Positions 50,774 to 63,676 of a stretch of 64,000 bases of DNA are shown here, in pieces. The translations under genes were made by a program, and so were the position numbers. Where the stretch lies: assembly GCA_003993805.1 (NCBI GenBank), contig RSEF01000012.1, positions 6,633,724-6,697,723 on the forward strand. The letters are read 5' to 3'. The notes under the pieces were generated by a model. That model was given only the letters and a program-made list of their open reading frames with translations. It did no database searches and was not told the origin of the DNA. Source of the DNA: Himantopus leucocephalus (taxonomy: Eukaryota > Chordata > Aves > Charadriiformes > Recurvirostridae). How positions within the stretch are numbered: the first letter of the stretch is position 1; every line of letters starts with the position of its first letter.

Positions 50774-53231
50774 GTGAGAAAAAGGGAAGGAAGCACCACG
50801 AATGGTGGTGTCTTTGTGCCACCTGCATTGATCTACCAAGCTTTTCTTTAGTTTCGCTGTAGTTTCTGTGAGGTTTTTTTATGGGTGTTGATGCACGGAC
50901 ATTTTCTGTAGAAATTGGACACGTTCATAATGGACAGAAAAAGAACCATTTAGGAGACTTAATTATGCCTTATTTTTGTGCATCAGTGGCATGAGATCAG
51001 GGTGGTATTTAATAGGTTCAAATCAAGACTGTTTCACTTTCAAGAAGAGGATTTGTAAAGTTTGTTAATGAAATACCCTTTCTTCTTAGAGTCATTTTGT
51101 ATTTCACAGTTAGCTTTCCTTTAGGTAAACTTCCCTCAGTTCAGACAGACAGCATTGCTTCCTGAACTTTGATTTTTATCTCAATTCATTAACATCTTTC
51201 AGTCAGACAAAATCTAAATATATCTAGTGTGGTGGAAGTCTTGAAAAGAAAGTCTATTGTGTTGTAATTGTTTTGATGTCTGGAGTTCTCCAATGGCAAG
51301 ATTTCAAATCAGATAACGCGAAAAGTTGAAACTTTATATTAGTTACGAGTGCTTTCAGTTATTTAACAAGCAAAATAAGTGTTGCCATCCAATGACAAAA
51401 TTCCTTAGACTTCAAATACTTTCTGCCAAAGCCAAACCATGAGCATTCATTATGTCATTCTTCTCAACATGATGTTACAGCGCTTACATCAATAATGTGT
51501 TTGACAGTGTTTCTGTGGCAGCTGTCTCCTCCGTTGTTTATATTAAAATTCTGGGGAAGGAACCTAATCCAAAAGAGGCAAAGAAAATGGTTCTTATTTT
51601 AGCACTGCAAAATTTGGCTTGATCGCTCACCTGGAGCATATGTGTGGTTTTGTTTTGCTTTGCTTTACTTCTCCCACTCCTGACTCCGTTGAAGTGCAGA
51701 TTTGGGTTAAAGCGTCTTGTATCTGGGTAGTCGGTATTCTTGGCAGATCCGCTAGACTGCAGTGCTTACGGCTGTGCCAAGAGGTGTAGAGGGATTTGCA
51801 GAGCTCAGTTGAGGCAGAGGATCGCGACGAGGGTAGGGGACTGTGAGACATCCGAGACACATGGGAAGAGCGAGGCGAGGAAGGGTTGCTACTGTCATTC
51901 TGGAGTGCTGGGTCAAATTAAAGGTGGGGCAGGGTACCTCACTCGCTCTGCTTGGCTAAACTGTGTGTGCTCTGCCTGGCAACGGAGCACAGTGGCCTTT
52001 ATTTCTCATTTTTCCTCTGTGTTTGTGCACATTTCTGTCATGTGGTCTGTGCATGGAGACCCACACCAGACAGTTTTAAATCTCATACTGTTGGTAATTT
52101 TTACTCCTGTGATTAGATATAATGCTTTTGGGTTTGGATCTGTCCCAGTACATTTCATGCTCTTTGCTGGACTGTGAATGTTTTTGTATTTAAATTATTT
52201 TTTTTTAAACGCTTTTTCACGATGCTTGGAAGAAGTGATATTCTTGCAGTGGCTCTGTGAGGCAAGGAGAAAACATGCATTGATGAAAGCTTCAAAAGCT
52301 TCTTGTTGCTTCTCTGCTCTCTTTCTGGGGAAATCATTCAGGATATGCCACGAGCAGGTGTCTTGTATTTGTGTCTGTGTCACAGCCCATTGTATGTCTG
52401 TGATTTCATTTTCTTGATTTTTTTTTTTTTAATGAAATTGCTCTTCCCCAAACCTGTATTGCAATCACGCTTTGTCATTTAATCTTGTCATTGTTTGGTG
52501 GCTCATGCTTTTGCTCCAGGTGACACTTAAATCAATAGGAAAAGGACACATCCCTCTTAAGGAAGGATTTAGGCTTCTGTTTTGATGATACTGATAAACT
52601 GGATTACTCTCATGGATGTAACTTTTTTTTTTTTTAAACTATTCTGATACCTTTAACATTACTGTTTGTTGAAAATCTTAATGACAGATAGCAGCTGTCA
52701 TGTTTTCCACTTGGCTGTGTAAAAGTCATTCCAGAGTATCGTGTGCTTGTAAAGGTGAGTGTCTGCTGTTCATCTATGTTGAAATAGGATGTACAGAATA
52801 AATTGGAAGACTTGTTTTGGGTTCTGCTTTTTTTCGTCATACACCAAATGAAAGACAGCCACTGTCTTTACAATACAGCAGCATTTTATAAAAGAAAATG
52901 AACACTTTGATTCATTAGGTGTTGCAGTATTTTACTCCACAGCAGCTATTTTCAGCCAAGCTCCCTGATCTGTACCCGTGACGCTTGTGAGCATCTCCAT
53001 TAGCGTGCAGCACTCTGTGTGCATGCTGTCAGATGGTTGTTCATTACAAACAAACGGCAGCTTCCAAAACTGACTGTTCACCTCCACGCATAGACAGTTG
53101 TCCAGGTCACCAAAATGTTTCCTCCTGCAAACCACAATGGAATGGGATGAAGGGGACCAGGACGCTTGCCATAGGGTGCCCGGTGGAGATGATGCTGTCC
53201 CTGATCCATCTCTGCCTCCCTTGCCTTACAG
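50774..53231 (+). other. FBLN2: FBLN2 intron 6
   Basis: A phase-1 intron of 2,458 bp (gtgaga...ccttacag). It contains a Cys-rich but unrecognised open frame at 51740-52177 and several T runs (52199-52207, 52420-52431, 52623-52635). No exon is supported. Confidence 0.92.
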
Positions 53232-53348
53232 ATCCTGACAGAGGACAGGTGACAAGGCTGGAAGCAGAAGCCACCATCCCTCCGGTAGCCTCTCCTTCTC
53301 AGCCTCTTCTCATCATGTCCTTACAAGAAGAGCAGGATAAGTGTAAAG
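53232..53348 (+). CDS. FBLN2: FBLN2 exon 7: Pro-rich linker and first Cys of EGF2
   Basis: The exon is 117 nt, phase 1 in and phase 1 out. The acceptor is ttgccttacag and the donor gtatgt. It encodes a 38-residue linker starting DPDRGQVTRLEAEATIPP, rich in Pro and Ser, and ending EEQDKCK. Mammalian fibulin-2 has a linker of similar length and composition here, ending in a TCK motif, although the sequence itself is poorly conserved. The last Cys is the first cysteine of EGF2, so that module is split by intron 7. Conservation is low, so the call rests on reading frame, splice sites and position between two secure exons rather than on similarity. Confidence 0.88.
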
Positions 53349-53798
53349 GTATGTTGGAGGTGTAAACCACAGATGCGGGTGAATGAGGAATGTTTAGAGA
53401 GCCTGAATAAAATTCCACACGTCCCTTCTCCAGTCTGATTTCACCTTTCTCCTTAATTTGTTACCTCTGGCATAAAGCTGAGGAATTGTCAGGGGAAACC
53501 TGAGGAAGTAGTTCGAGGCTATACTCTGACTTCAGGGTTATTACACACCTGCTATTTAGTTAAGGTACGCAGTGCAGCTGTGCAGCATAATGTGAACAAT
53601 ACAGGTAGGAGTGGCGTAGGTGTGTTCCTGTGTAATAGGAGGGTTGTAAGTAGTGATTAGGGCTGTCTGGGCAGATTGTTTACAAACTGCATTCCCCATT
53701 GCCTAAACTGGGATTAGATTTGGATGACCTGGAGGTTTGTAACTTCAGCCGATCTGTGTTGTGAATGCTAACGTATTTTGCAATTTTGCTTTGTATAG
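53349..53798 (+). other. FBLN2: FBLN2 intron 7
   Basis: A phase-1 intron of 450 bp (gtatgt...tgtatag), splitting the EGF2 module after its first cysteine. Nothing else is seen in it. Confidence 0.93.
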
Positions 53799-53900
53799 AT
53801 AACGGGCCCTGCAAGCACATCTGCAATGTTGTGGAAGGAAATGTTGTATGCTCTTGTTTGTCTGGGTATACCATCATGGCTGATGGGATTTCTTGTGAAG
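53799..53900 (+). CDS. FBLN2: FBLN2 exon 8: EGF2 (non-calcium-binding type)
   Basis: The exon is 102 nt, phase 1 in and phase 1 out. The acceptor is tttgtatag and the donor gtaagt. It encodes DNGPCKHICNVVEGNVVC followed by SCLSGYTIMADGISCE. With the Cys from exon 7 this gives six cysteines. The start DNGPCK lacks the D-x-D-E-C calcium motif, and the Asn and aromatic residues of the calcium site are also absent, as in mammalian fibulin-2, where this second EGF module is also of the non-calcium type. The DNGPCK and IMADG(I/V)SCE blocks are almost identical to mammals. Intron 7 upstream is only 450 bp, the shortest here. Confidence 0.96.
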
Positions 53901-55308
53901 GTAAGTGATTCGGGTTCACCACAGAGACATGGTTAAAACACTTTTATATAGATCTCATTGATCTTACACCCCTAGGTGTTTCTCTAAGGGTTCCTTATTT
54001 TCAGCATTGTGAATCGCAAGTGGCGGTACAGAGACCATTTGCCAGAAGGAATACCAGATCTGCTTCACAGATAACTCCTGAAGCACATCTATCCAGTGTG
54101 CCTATTACCTGGGGACTTCAGGTGAAGGCAAGCCTGGATTTGTACTTTTTTCCTCTGACATTCCAGGCTTTTTTTTCTCAGCCCTTTCGGCTTCTCTTCC
54201 CACTACCGTTCCTCCCCAGGGTCCATCTACTCAACTATGGATGTGCAGCTTTTCTTCCTGAGAACGGGAGTAGCTAGCAGGACATGGGCATATTTGCTGT
54301 CCTGAGGAACCCCCTCAGAGCTACAGCTCTGCCCTGTCACCTGTTTTGTTTGGTTTTATTTCTGCTTGCCTTGAAAACCTGAATTCATTGAAGCTTCACT
54401 GCTACGAAGAATGTGCCATTGTGAGCTTGTCCAGCTCCGTGGGTTTCACTTGACACTGAAGCTCAGGCCTGCACAATGGTGAACAGTAAATTCCAAACTA
54501 CGTCGTGATCTTTCACATTATATCAATTTTAAATGGACATGTTTGGGTAGTGACAAATGATACATTTGCCCAAATCTTTCCTAGATTTGGGGGTCAGAAG
54601 CAATGCCCTGTGACGTACTTTAATTATAAATCTAAGTATAGGAGCAGTAACAGCCAGCAGTGAAATGCAAGAAGCAGCTTCTGGTGCTCAGAATTGCTCA
54701 CAAGTGATCCGCATCCCTCTTATTTCAGATCTTATTGAATAACAAATCATTTTCATGAAATTCCAGATAGTCCATGAAGGAAATGGGTATTTAATATCAC
54801 CAGATAAAATATTCACTGTGCATTGCTTACTCAAGTGTGGTGGAAGCTAATTTGATTAATTAATGTCAGAATAAAAAGGGGCATTTCAAGGGAATTGTTG
54901 TCCTACAGGAGGTGAAAAAATTCCGAAATACCAGTAAAAGTTTAAATTGTAGCAAGGGACATCTATAATCTATATTAAAGTAAGTGTTTGATGGTAAAGG
55001 TGGTGGTGCACTGGGGCAGGTTTCCTGCACAGAGTGCGCGTTGACTCTGTTTGACTGCCTGTTTTTAAGAATGGCTCTTTCTGGAATGACAAAAGCGCAG
55101 GAGTGTGAGCAAGGACTAGATGATTTCCAAGGGTTTATTCCGGCCCTATTTTCAATGTAACACTGTATATATTATAGCACGGTGCTGATGTGGTAGCTCC
55201 AACACACTTAATTTAGAGATCTCCAGCGTGAAAGAAGTGTTGTTTCATTTCAGAAATTGTTCTAATAGAATTCTGTTTTTCCCTTTTGGTTGCAACATGT
55301 TGATATAG
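53901..55308 (+). other. FBLN2: FBLN2 intron 8 (upstream of the alternative EGF3 exon)
   Basis: A phase-1 intron of 1,408 bp (gtaagt...gatatag). The last pyrimidine-rich run (ctgtttttccctttt, about 55272-55286) is separated from the AG by a purine-containing stretch, giving a weak acceptor. Confidence 0.93.
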
Positions 55309-55449
55309 ATTTGGATGAGTGCCTCACAGGTGCTCACGCTTGTTCCAGAGGACAATTATGTGTGAACACATTGGGATCATTCTACTGTGTCAACCACAGA
55401 GTGATCTGTGCAGAGGGCTTTATACTCAACAGGCGTAGAAAATGTGTTG
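55309..55449 (+). CDS. FBLN2: FBLN2 exon 9: calcium-binding EGF3 (alternatively spliced exon in mammals)
   Basis: The exon is 141 nt (47 residues), phase 1 in and phase 1 out, so skipping it keeps the frame. It encodes DLDECLTGAHACSRGQLC, then VNTLGSFYCVNHRVIC and AEGFILNRRRKCV. Six Cys, the D-L-D-E-C start and the N-x4-F calcium-site residues are all present. Mammalian fibulin-2 exists as long and short forms that differ by one 47-residue EGF module at exactly this place, so this is its counterpart. The acceptor (gatatag) is weak: the pyrimidine run ends about 20 nt before the AG. The donor gtaaga is good. A cluster of four basic residues (RRRK) precedes the last Cys. Confidence 0.95.
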
Positions 55450-58400
55450 GTAAGATGATAGGTGTAAGCCGTTCACCACAGCATCATAATTCTTCATGCT
55501 CTGCAATGCATTTAAACCATTTGTGCTAAAAGGCTCTCTGGCCATCTTTGCATATGACATTTCAATATGAGTTAGTAAAAACACATGTGCACCATTTGCT
55601 CAGCCACTTAACATCGTGAGTTGTATGCTGTTTGGCTTTTTCCCTAGCAATACGTCCTCAGGATACATATAACTTTGCGCAAAAGGCATAAAAATTCATA
55701 GGTATGATGACCACAGCAGTACTGATGACTATTAAACTGGAGTAAGAAAACATAGCAGTTGATCTCTCTGGACAGTGTCAATACTGCCAAATCCCCAGAT
55801 GTCATGAAACAGCAAAACTTCATAAATATAGCTCAAGAAATCAGCAGAAGTCTGGCCATGGAAAAGATCCATTCCAGAGTGATGGAATTTAAAAATTCGG
55901 ATTAGTCCTTTGTTGATTCTGGCACAAATTTCTTTGTATAAAAGTCAAAGATGCATCATAATTCTGCTGTATCATCCCTGCGGTTTAAGTTCATATAAGA
56001 AACCGCTCTATTTTTACAAGTGTATTTATGAGGATTTAATTTGCTTCAAAAAGCCAAGGCCTGAGCTTATGAAATAGTTTCTAGTTGGTATTTTCTAGCC
56101 TTTTCTAGAGGCTTGTCTAGGAGGCACCTGAGCTGCAGCAGTGTTGTGTGGTAACACCTGGAAAAATGGACCACCCGGAGACCGCTAGTCATTAATGAAA
56201 GCAGCAGTGGCTGTGACTATAATGTCATGTGAATACATTCACCTTCTTCCACCCCTGTCCTTCTCCCAACATTTATAACATTGTTTTTCCAACGATCACA
56301 GCTTTGGTTTTGTTCTTTTAAAGCTCTGTGATCTCGTCTCGTTAATAAGCATCTTATGGCATGAGGGCACGAGCAGGAAAGTGTATACAGTGTCATAGTT
56401 TAGAGCAGAAACGTGATTTACTATCTTCTGGGTTTTTCTTAAATTGTCAAAATTGGATTTTTAAAAAAAATATTATTTATTTTGAAATCAGAGATACTGG
56501 TAAGCATGGAAAACTAATGAAATCAGTTTAAATTAAATGGGTGAGAGAACACCACTGGAAGGAAGGATGCCTTTACAGAGAAAGTATTAGATTGTGAGAT
56601 GGAAGATGATGTTTGTAGTTGTGCACAGCCTGCATGGTGTGTTTCATGGCTTTCACAGAGCGCGCTGCATGTACCACACTTCTGAATATAAGGGCTGGTA
56701 AGTGAGCAGCTGAAGCAAGTGCCTTACCTTGCTTTCTGCTTCTGAAAATCTCGCCATTTAATCCCCTGATGTTTTTCCTGGACTATGCAGTAGGGATATC
56801 TCTATCCTTTTCTACATCTCCCGGGAGCATTTTGAAACTGAATTAATGCATGTTTGTCAGCAACTTTGGCAGAAAGTGCTATAGAAGATGCCAAATTATT
56901 TCCTTTTTTTTCACTTTCTTCCTCTCCTGTCCTCTACCCCATGACATTATAACAGAGTTTTATTGTCACGGATATAAGATAAACCTCAGGTATCACTAGT
57001 AAAATGAAAGATACAACTCTCATTTGTAAAGCTAAAAGATTCTCTTCTCCCTCACTCAATAACAAACCTCTGTATTTCTCAGGTCAGGTTTTTATAGGTG
57101 TCCTTGCAAATAATCTAGAAAACTTCGAAGTTTCTCTTTCTTTTTGGATAGGTATACCTTGTGTTCTCCCTGCTCGTATGCAGCTCTGCTCTGTGTGTGG
57201 TGCCTGGAGAGCATTTGCTGTATTTAACATTTTTCCTACTTTTCTAGTCAAAGGGGAAAGCCACAAGCATACTGTGGTTTCTGTTTTGTTGAACTGCCTC
57301 ATTGCAGCCATACTCGCCTAAGGTATCCTTTTCCAGCTTAACTGCTTTTGTGCTCCATCTTGAGCTGTCTCAAACACCGTGAGGAAAGCTTTGGTAATTT
57401 GTTTGCGCGTTACTGTTGTTTTAATGATGTTACTCTTTGCATACTTTAGGGAAGGGAGGAACAATCTTTGCACAGCAACAAAACAACTGATAACCTTTTA
57501 TCTGTTGAATTTCCTTTAGTCAAACTGTGGAAGATTATAATTCCAGGTGCATTCAAGAGCAGATATCCAGAATTCCTGAAAGCCAACCATGCACAATGAA
57601 GAGTCACCAGCTGTTTAAATAGCTCGCACACACCAGCTTTGTGTAACTTTGTGAATAGATATTAAAATGTCTTTAGGCTTGAAAGCTCCATGTTCTCCAG
57701 AGATAAGAGCCAGGTTGGATCTTTTTAATGTGGATTGCTTTTCCTGGTGACTTTCAGGCAAAGTCATTACCACCACCCACATGCACGCTGATGGGAGACT
57801 ACTTTGCTACTTTCTTTGCAACTCCCATCTAAATTTTCCCTCCTGCCAGAGTGAGCAGTAAGTGGTCATTTTATTGCTGAACCATAGGGACTGTGCGTGA
57901 GCAAAGGATGGGTGGTTGCTAAATGGCAGCGGGTCTAAATAAAACAGATGTATTCCATAAAAGAAATTGAGCTGAAGTAATTTGAAGAGGAAAAAAAATC
58001 ATGAGAAACTACAGATGCAGGACAAAAAAGGGCCACATTTCACATTTTTATAAAATGTGCAAAAAAATTGATTTTTAATGTCGAAGTACATATTGAAAAA
58101 AATAGCACTAAGTAAATGTTGATACTCCTTTGCAAAAATGACAGATTCTTCGATGCAACAGATATGCTCAAGGATCATGTATATGTTGCTGTTTTCAACA
58201 ACAATTCCAGGGAAAAAAAGAGATATTATGTGATTACATTTCATTCTGGTTTTTACTGACATAAAGTGAGGAATGTTGTTGCCACACACATAGACGTAGT
58301 AGATTTCTCAAAAATTAATCGTGTGGTTTGTTTTTAATATATTACTGAATAATTTTTTTCCTCTTACTTCTGTTTTTTTTATAAGTACAATCTTGCCCTA

Positions 58401-61380
58401 CGCCAGTCTTAATTGTGTTGGATGAAGACTACAGCTGGTCCAATGTTGGGAATTAACTTTGTTTCAAACTGGAAACATAACTCATGTTTTTCCTAGTGCT
58501 CTGTCAAGCTTCCTACTGACTTGTTGAGTTGGTTTCCAGTAGTGAAGAGAGACAGGTTATGGGCCCTCTTGATTTTATGGGTAATCAACAGTGAGGAAAA
58601 AATGAGAGATAGAAATTGCCCTGTTTTATAAAAATGTATTCAGTCCACGCTCCCCTCTGCCTTGTGCCATAGTGGTAGAGCAAAATGATACTAGGTAGAG
58701 CCTGGGCTGCACAGCGCTACCGCAGGCACTCGTGGGCTGCCTCAGCACAAACTGGGACCGTATTCCCAAAGATACCTTTTCCCACCCTCACACTCATGCT
58801 AAGGGACACTGTTTTGCGCTAGGCACGGGTAGAGACAGCAACGACATGGACTGATGGGAGCTTGTGAGAAAGATGGTGCAAGTCTTCTGAGATCTCATTT
58901 TGTGGTGTGGCCGTTTAGGACTTTGTTTAGAAAAATGAACAAAAAATGACATGTCTGTTAAATAACAATGAAAAGGGAACTTTGGTTGGCTGGCAGCTGG
59001 CCTGATATCAGAGATGGAGGTTCATGCCCTGACGTCGAATAGGACAGAGCAGAGCCTTGCACACTGCATGGCTCATAGTTCAAGCCTTGTGTCTCAGCCC
59101 ACATCACAAGCATTAGGCTTTAGAGATCGTCGCTGCATCACTTGTGCACAAAACTTTCATTGAAAGAAAAAATTCTGCAGGTAATCTCCCGGTTTCCATA
59201 GTTTTAATTTTCTCAAATGTATTCTGGCCCGTTCTACTTCTTTTCTCAGGTACTCGGAAATCTGAAAATTGAATCAAAAATTATAGACCAAGCGTGAAAT
59301 TATATTAGATCCTTTTTTGTCTTTATGAAATCGTAACCTTCTTTTTACCTGTTTACACCTGCTAATCAGGTGGAATACTTCCTACATTTTTCGGGTAGTA
59401 TTTCAGACAAACATGCTTTCTTCCTGGTGGCTCTTCTGACATTGTGCTGAACTGACTTAAGTTCATACGATCCAGTGTAGTGTTGACAATTTGTTTATAT
59501 GAGAAGGTTTGCAAGAAAAGATAATCCCAGCTCTGTTGTATAGCCAGTAGAAAGTCTTGCACTGGTTTAAATGCTGTTAAGTGGCTATCCATAGCCATTT
59601 TTTCTCTAAAATTAAAAAACAAAACAACAACAACAAACTCAAATTTACTTATTTAAGAACTAAGTCTAGCTAGGCAGAAGAGGTCTACCACAGCAGCTCA
59701 TATCCTTCTCCCAGCAATGTGAGGGTTGGCTTTTTTTTGATTTTGGGTGTGCGTTGCTTCCCCCCTTGCCCCAAGACCACTTACGAGACTGTTGCTGCTT
59801 ACTCTTCATTATAATATGTAGAAACTGGGAAACTGTACGAGCATTAGGAGGACAGAACACTGTAAAAACTTTGGGGTAGGCAAATACCTGCTGCTCAGTG
59901 AAAGTACACAAACATCAAGTGGGACAGGCAGAAAGACATCCAGGAGATGGTAGTGACCTTGCTGTGGATTAATGGATTAATTAAGCTGGCTTTGGAAGGC
60001 ACGTGCACAACATGTGAAGGATAGCAGTGGCAAACAAAAAGCAAACACAAATAAATGAAAAGTGAAATGGCACCAAGCTAACATACTGGTCTTGCAAAAC
60101 TCAGTATACGTCGCCAGTTAGCTGGCTTCAGCAGCAACTGAAATTTCATGGTGCTCGTCTTCATCTGTTTGGTAGAAAACAAGCTGACATGTTTTCTAAG
60201 ACAAAAGGCTTTTAAAATGGCTTTTCCTGTTTTCATGCTCCACAAGGGGAAGTAATATATCTGATGTTGTACTTATCTGGGAATGAGGTTCTACAGCCCA
60301 AACGAAAATCTGATTTAAACAATACTTGCTTTATTGTGTAGTATGAAAACAGCTTCATGTGCAGAGAAGCTGGATGATTGGTAATAGTTATGGCCACATT
60401 TGGCTTTTGTTAGCTCTTAGAAATACTTCATAGCTTTATATAGAACTGTGAACGTGTAAGATTTTGTGGAGAATGGCAAGAAAGTTTCTCTTCCCATCTC
60501 TGCCCCTTTTTGTTGCTTGTAAATATTTGCTCATCATGGTATTTCTAGCTTTTGATACTAAAATAAGCAAAACCTGAATTTGAGATCATTTCATCCAGGC
60601 CTGTCAAAACATATCACTTCAAAGGTGTGGCGTGTTCCTTTCCAAATTGTCCCCTACATTCCGCAATCTGGTATTTAAGTGATTTTTTTTAAAAAAGAAC
60701 TTTTCTAATACTCCCCCTACTGAAATCACATCTCTTTAAAGATTTAAATACAAATTTACAAACTTGATTGAACTTTCAGGACTCCTGTCTCTCTATTTTC
60801 TTGTGTATCCAGTTCTAATGACGCATTCCTTGGGAACTGAGTGTGTTACACGACTCCACCTGCAGCGAGACAGGCAGTTTCAGTACCCCTCTCTTGCAGC
60901 AGTTCCACACTCGCAGCTCCTGTCTATCTGGCATGAAGCCCCAGGACTGATACATACAGCCTGAGCTGTGAAAACCTGGTAATGAGCAATAAGCATTAAT
61001 CACTTTCTCATTCAGTTGTCCAGGAGGTTTCTATCCAGTAAACCAGAAGCCGATTATCAATCCTCTGCCCTCCCTGCATTCAATCAGTTCTGTCTGTGCC
61101 TTGTCCTCAATGCCTGCGCCATCCACTGCATGTTTGGGAAGAGAGGACAAGGAAATCTCCCTGTGATTTGTGTCCCTTGAGTGTCTGTGTTAACAAAAGA
61201 TCCTGGAATAAAACATCTTATGATTCTATCTTTCATCAGAACACTGTAGCAAAGTGTATATTGACTATCTTTTGGAAGAAATGGTTTCACTTCAGCTTTT
61301 TGACTCCTTCCAAAAAGAGCGGGAAGAGGGAGATCTCTTGATAAATATGAGGCACTGAATTGTTTAACTCTTTCTTGTAG
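55450..61380 (+). other. FBLN2: FBLN2 intron 9
   Basis: A phase-1 intron of 5,931 bp (gtaaga...cttgtag), the longest complete intron here. I looked for an additional EGF exon with a D-x-D/N-E-C start and saw none. An A/C-rich tract lies at about 59,618-59,638. No transposon is recognised. Confidence 0.9.
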
Positions 61381-61515
61381 ACATTAATGAATGCGTAACG
61401 GATACGCACACCTGCCAGCGGAGAGAGCACTGCGTCAACACGATGGGATCATTCAAATGTCTCCAGGAATTGAGCTGTCAGCCAGGTTATGAACTTAAGG
61501 ATGGAGAATGTGTTG
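61381..61515 (+). CDS. FBLN2: FBLN2 exon 10: calcium-binding EGF4
   Basis: The exon is 135 nt, phase 1 in and phase 1 out. The acceptor is strong (ctctttcttgtag) and the donor is gtaaga. It encodes DINECVTDTHTCQRREHC, then VNTMGSFKCLQELSC and QPGYELKDGECV. All six Cys and the calcium-binding residues (D, N/E, N, F) are present. The mammalian equivalent reads DINECVTDLHTC at its start and LKDGEC at its end, so identity is high. In a transcript that skips exon 9 this exon would join exon 8 directly in frame, which is the mammalian short form. Confidence 0.97.
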
Positions 61516-63676
61516 GTAAGACAAGTGTTTTTCAGCTGATGCAATTGCTGTTACCAGAAAGGAAAGGAAAGGGATTGCAAAGCCTTTCATTGTTGCTGGT
61601 CTGTGATAGCAGGATTGTAACTAAAAAAGGCTGATCGTCATGGAAATGTTTGGCTTCATAAGCCCCTTCTGTACGTTCATTTATTGGAAATAGGTTCCAG
61701 AGATAACTATAAATAATTTGGAAAAACGCATGAAACCTTATGTATTTGGGTTTACCCTGTTTTTAAAGGGTTAGAGAGAGATCTCACTGCTGGAGGAATT
61801 CCTGTTACGTTCCTCTGGCTAGCTCTGCTTTTCTCTGAAGGGGCTGGTGCTGTTTGCTGTTGAACACTGAATCACAGCCTGAAGGGATCATGGGGCTGAC
61901 TCAGTCCGGTCCTTCCTGTGTTTAGGAGGTCTGTCTGTATTTATTTACATTTTAAATGGTCATGGGGTTAAGAAGTTACTCTTTGTCTCCTACTTCTTGG
62001 TCTATATAGAGGTCTAATGGAGAAGCTAACCTCAGCAGTCATAGCATAGCAGAAGTCGCTCTGCAGCACAGGAGTGTGCAAGAGCCACGTGCCCTGTCTT
62101 CCAGGGCAAAAGTCAGTGCTAATTACTCCTAAATTTTTTACACAAAGAGTTTCCCGACAGATGGAGTAAGAGATGCCTAAGGAAAGGACTTAGCTCTCGA
62201 CATAGAACATGAGGTTATAAAATAGAAATGATCAGAAATCTGGCTTTATGTGTACAGCTACCATAAGTAAAGCTCGGTTTACTTGAAGAGGCTCTTTGTG
62301 AGTGTCTTGGTCTGCTGTCTGATTCTATAGCATTTCTAAAATTCATTGCTAATCTAAATTACTTTCTAGTCTTAGATTATAGCAGGTTGTAAAATTTACA
62401 AATTGTTTCAAAGTAGCCTTTAAATTAATGACTTATAAGAAAGAGTAGGATTCCAGAACTACTCTGTGTAAAAATGCCTACAGATAACTACTGAATTTTC
62501 AGAGGTTTATGAAATTCTGAATTCCACATTTTTTATTTGTCAGTCAATAAATATGGTAGGAAGACTTACTAAAATAGTACCTTCTGGGAGCCTGGTGATG
62601 TTTGCTTGTGACCTTAACATTTAACTGAGGAGTTAGGATAGCAAAAGAAGTGCCAGTCGTTCTGCCCTTGTCTGCCTGGAGGAGCAGAGACTCTTCAGTT
62701 GTGGAGTATCCTCCATTTGTCTTTGTCTTCTGGTAAAGGTGTTCATCATAGGGAGCATTCTCAGGAACCAGCGTATGTTAAAGTAGCATTTGAAAGTATT
62801 CACAGGAACTGAATTTCGAATGTATTTATAGCTGAAATCCGTTGCTAGGTGGGGTTTCTTCAACTGCAAAGTGGAAGCGATGCCGCTATACCAACTGATC
62901 CAGGCAGTTACTCAACAGAGATCAGTTGTGTGTAAATTTATGTTTGAAACTTGCAGGAAGCATTTTCAATGTGCCCAGAAAGCAAGCATTAAACTGGCGA
63001 ACATAATCTGAGAAATAATTTCGTATACATAATAAAAAATGAGAAAGCTGTGTTGAGCTCTGGCTGTGGAGTAAGAGGAAAAAAGCAAAATTTGTTACTA
63101 GTATTACTACCTCTCATGTAAATTTTTTTTCAGAATACTTTTCAGAGTTAGATAAGTGTTTGTTCTGTGTACTTAAGTACACACATGTATACACATGTGC
63201 CTGTGTACAAAGTGAAATCCCAGCCCTGTTCCAAGTGAGGCACCCTTTTAATATTAAGTTCATCGGAGGTAGGTTCTACCTAGAAGTCCTGAGGTATATA
63301 AGGAATGAGAGCGTTTTGCTTTTGCAATAGTGTTACTCGTTTTATGCATCCTTTTTCCTAGTTTTAATTTGGGCCTTTAAGATTTTAAAACTGCAGATGT
63401 TTCAGTATTCGTGGTTTACAAGAGATGCTGTGAACAAGGCAGTAGGGACCTGAATCAAATCTGCTGCAGGACCTGACACATTCTGAAGCCTGTGCTGAAG
63501 TGGATGTCCCATAGCAAACACACCTAACCCTCACATTTCCCAAAGGCAATGTTGAGTGTCTGGTTGAGTGTCTTCCTAACTTCTTTCTGAAGAAAAGTAG
63601 TTATAAACTAGTCATGAAGACTGTTGAGAATTACAGTTCAACTAGTCACAATTTGGTATTTTGATCTGATTAACAG
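61516..63676 (+). other. FBLN2: FBLN2 intron 10
   Basis: A phase-1 intron of 2,161 bp (gtaaga...ttaacag). A short stretch near 61,868-61,920 (aatcacagcctgaaggg) faintly resembles a decayed reverse CR1 3' end, but this is too weak to call. Confidence 0.92.

Noticed and set aside
51740..52177. 145-codon Cys-rich open frame in intron 6
   Set aside because: No EGF or anaphylatoxin spacing, no usable splice borders, and flanking exons join in frame without it.
61868..61925. Possible decayed reverse-strand CR1 3' end in intron 10
   Set aside because: Only a short, weak resemblance; the diagnostic ggttggaaggga block is missing.
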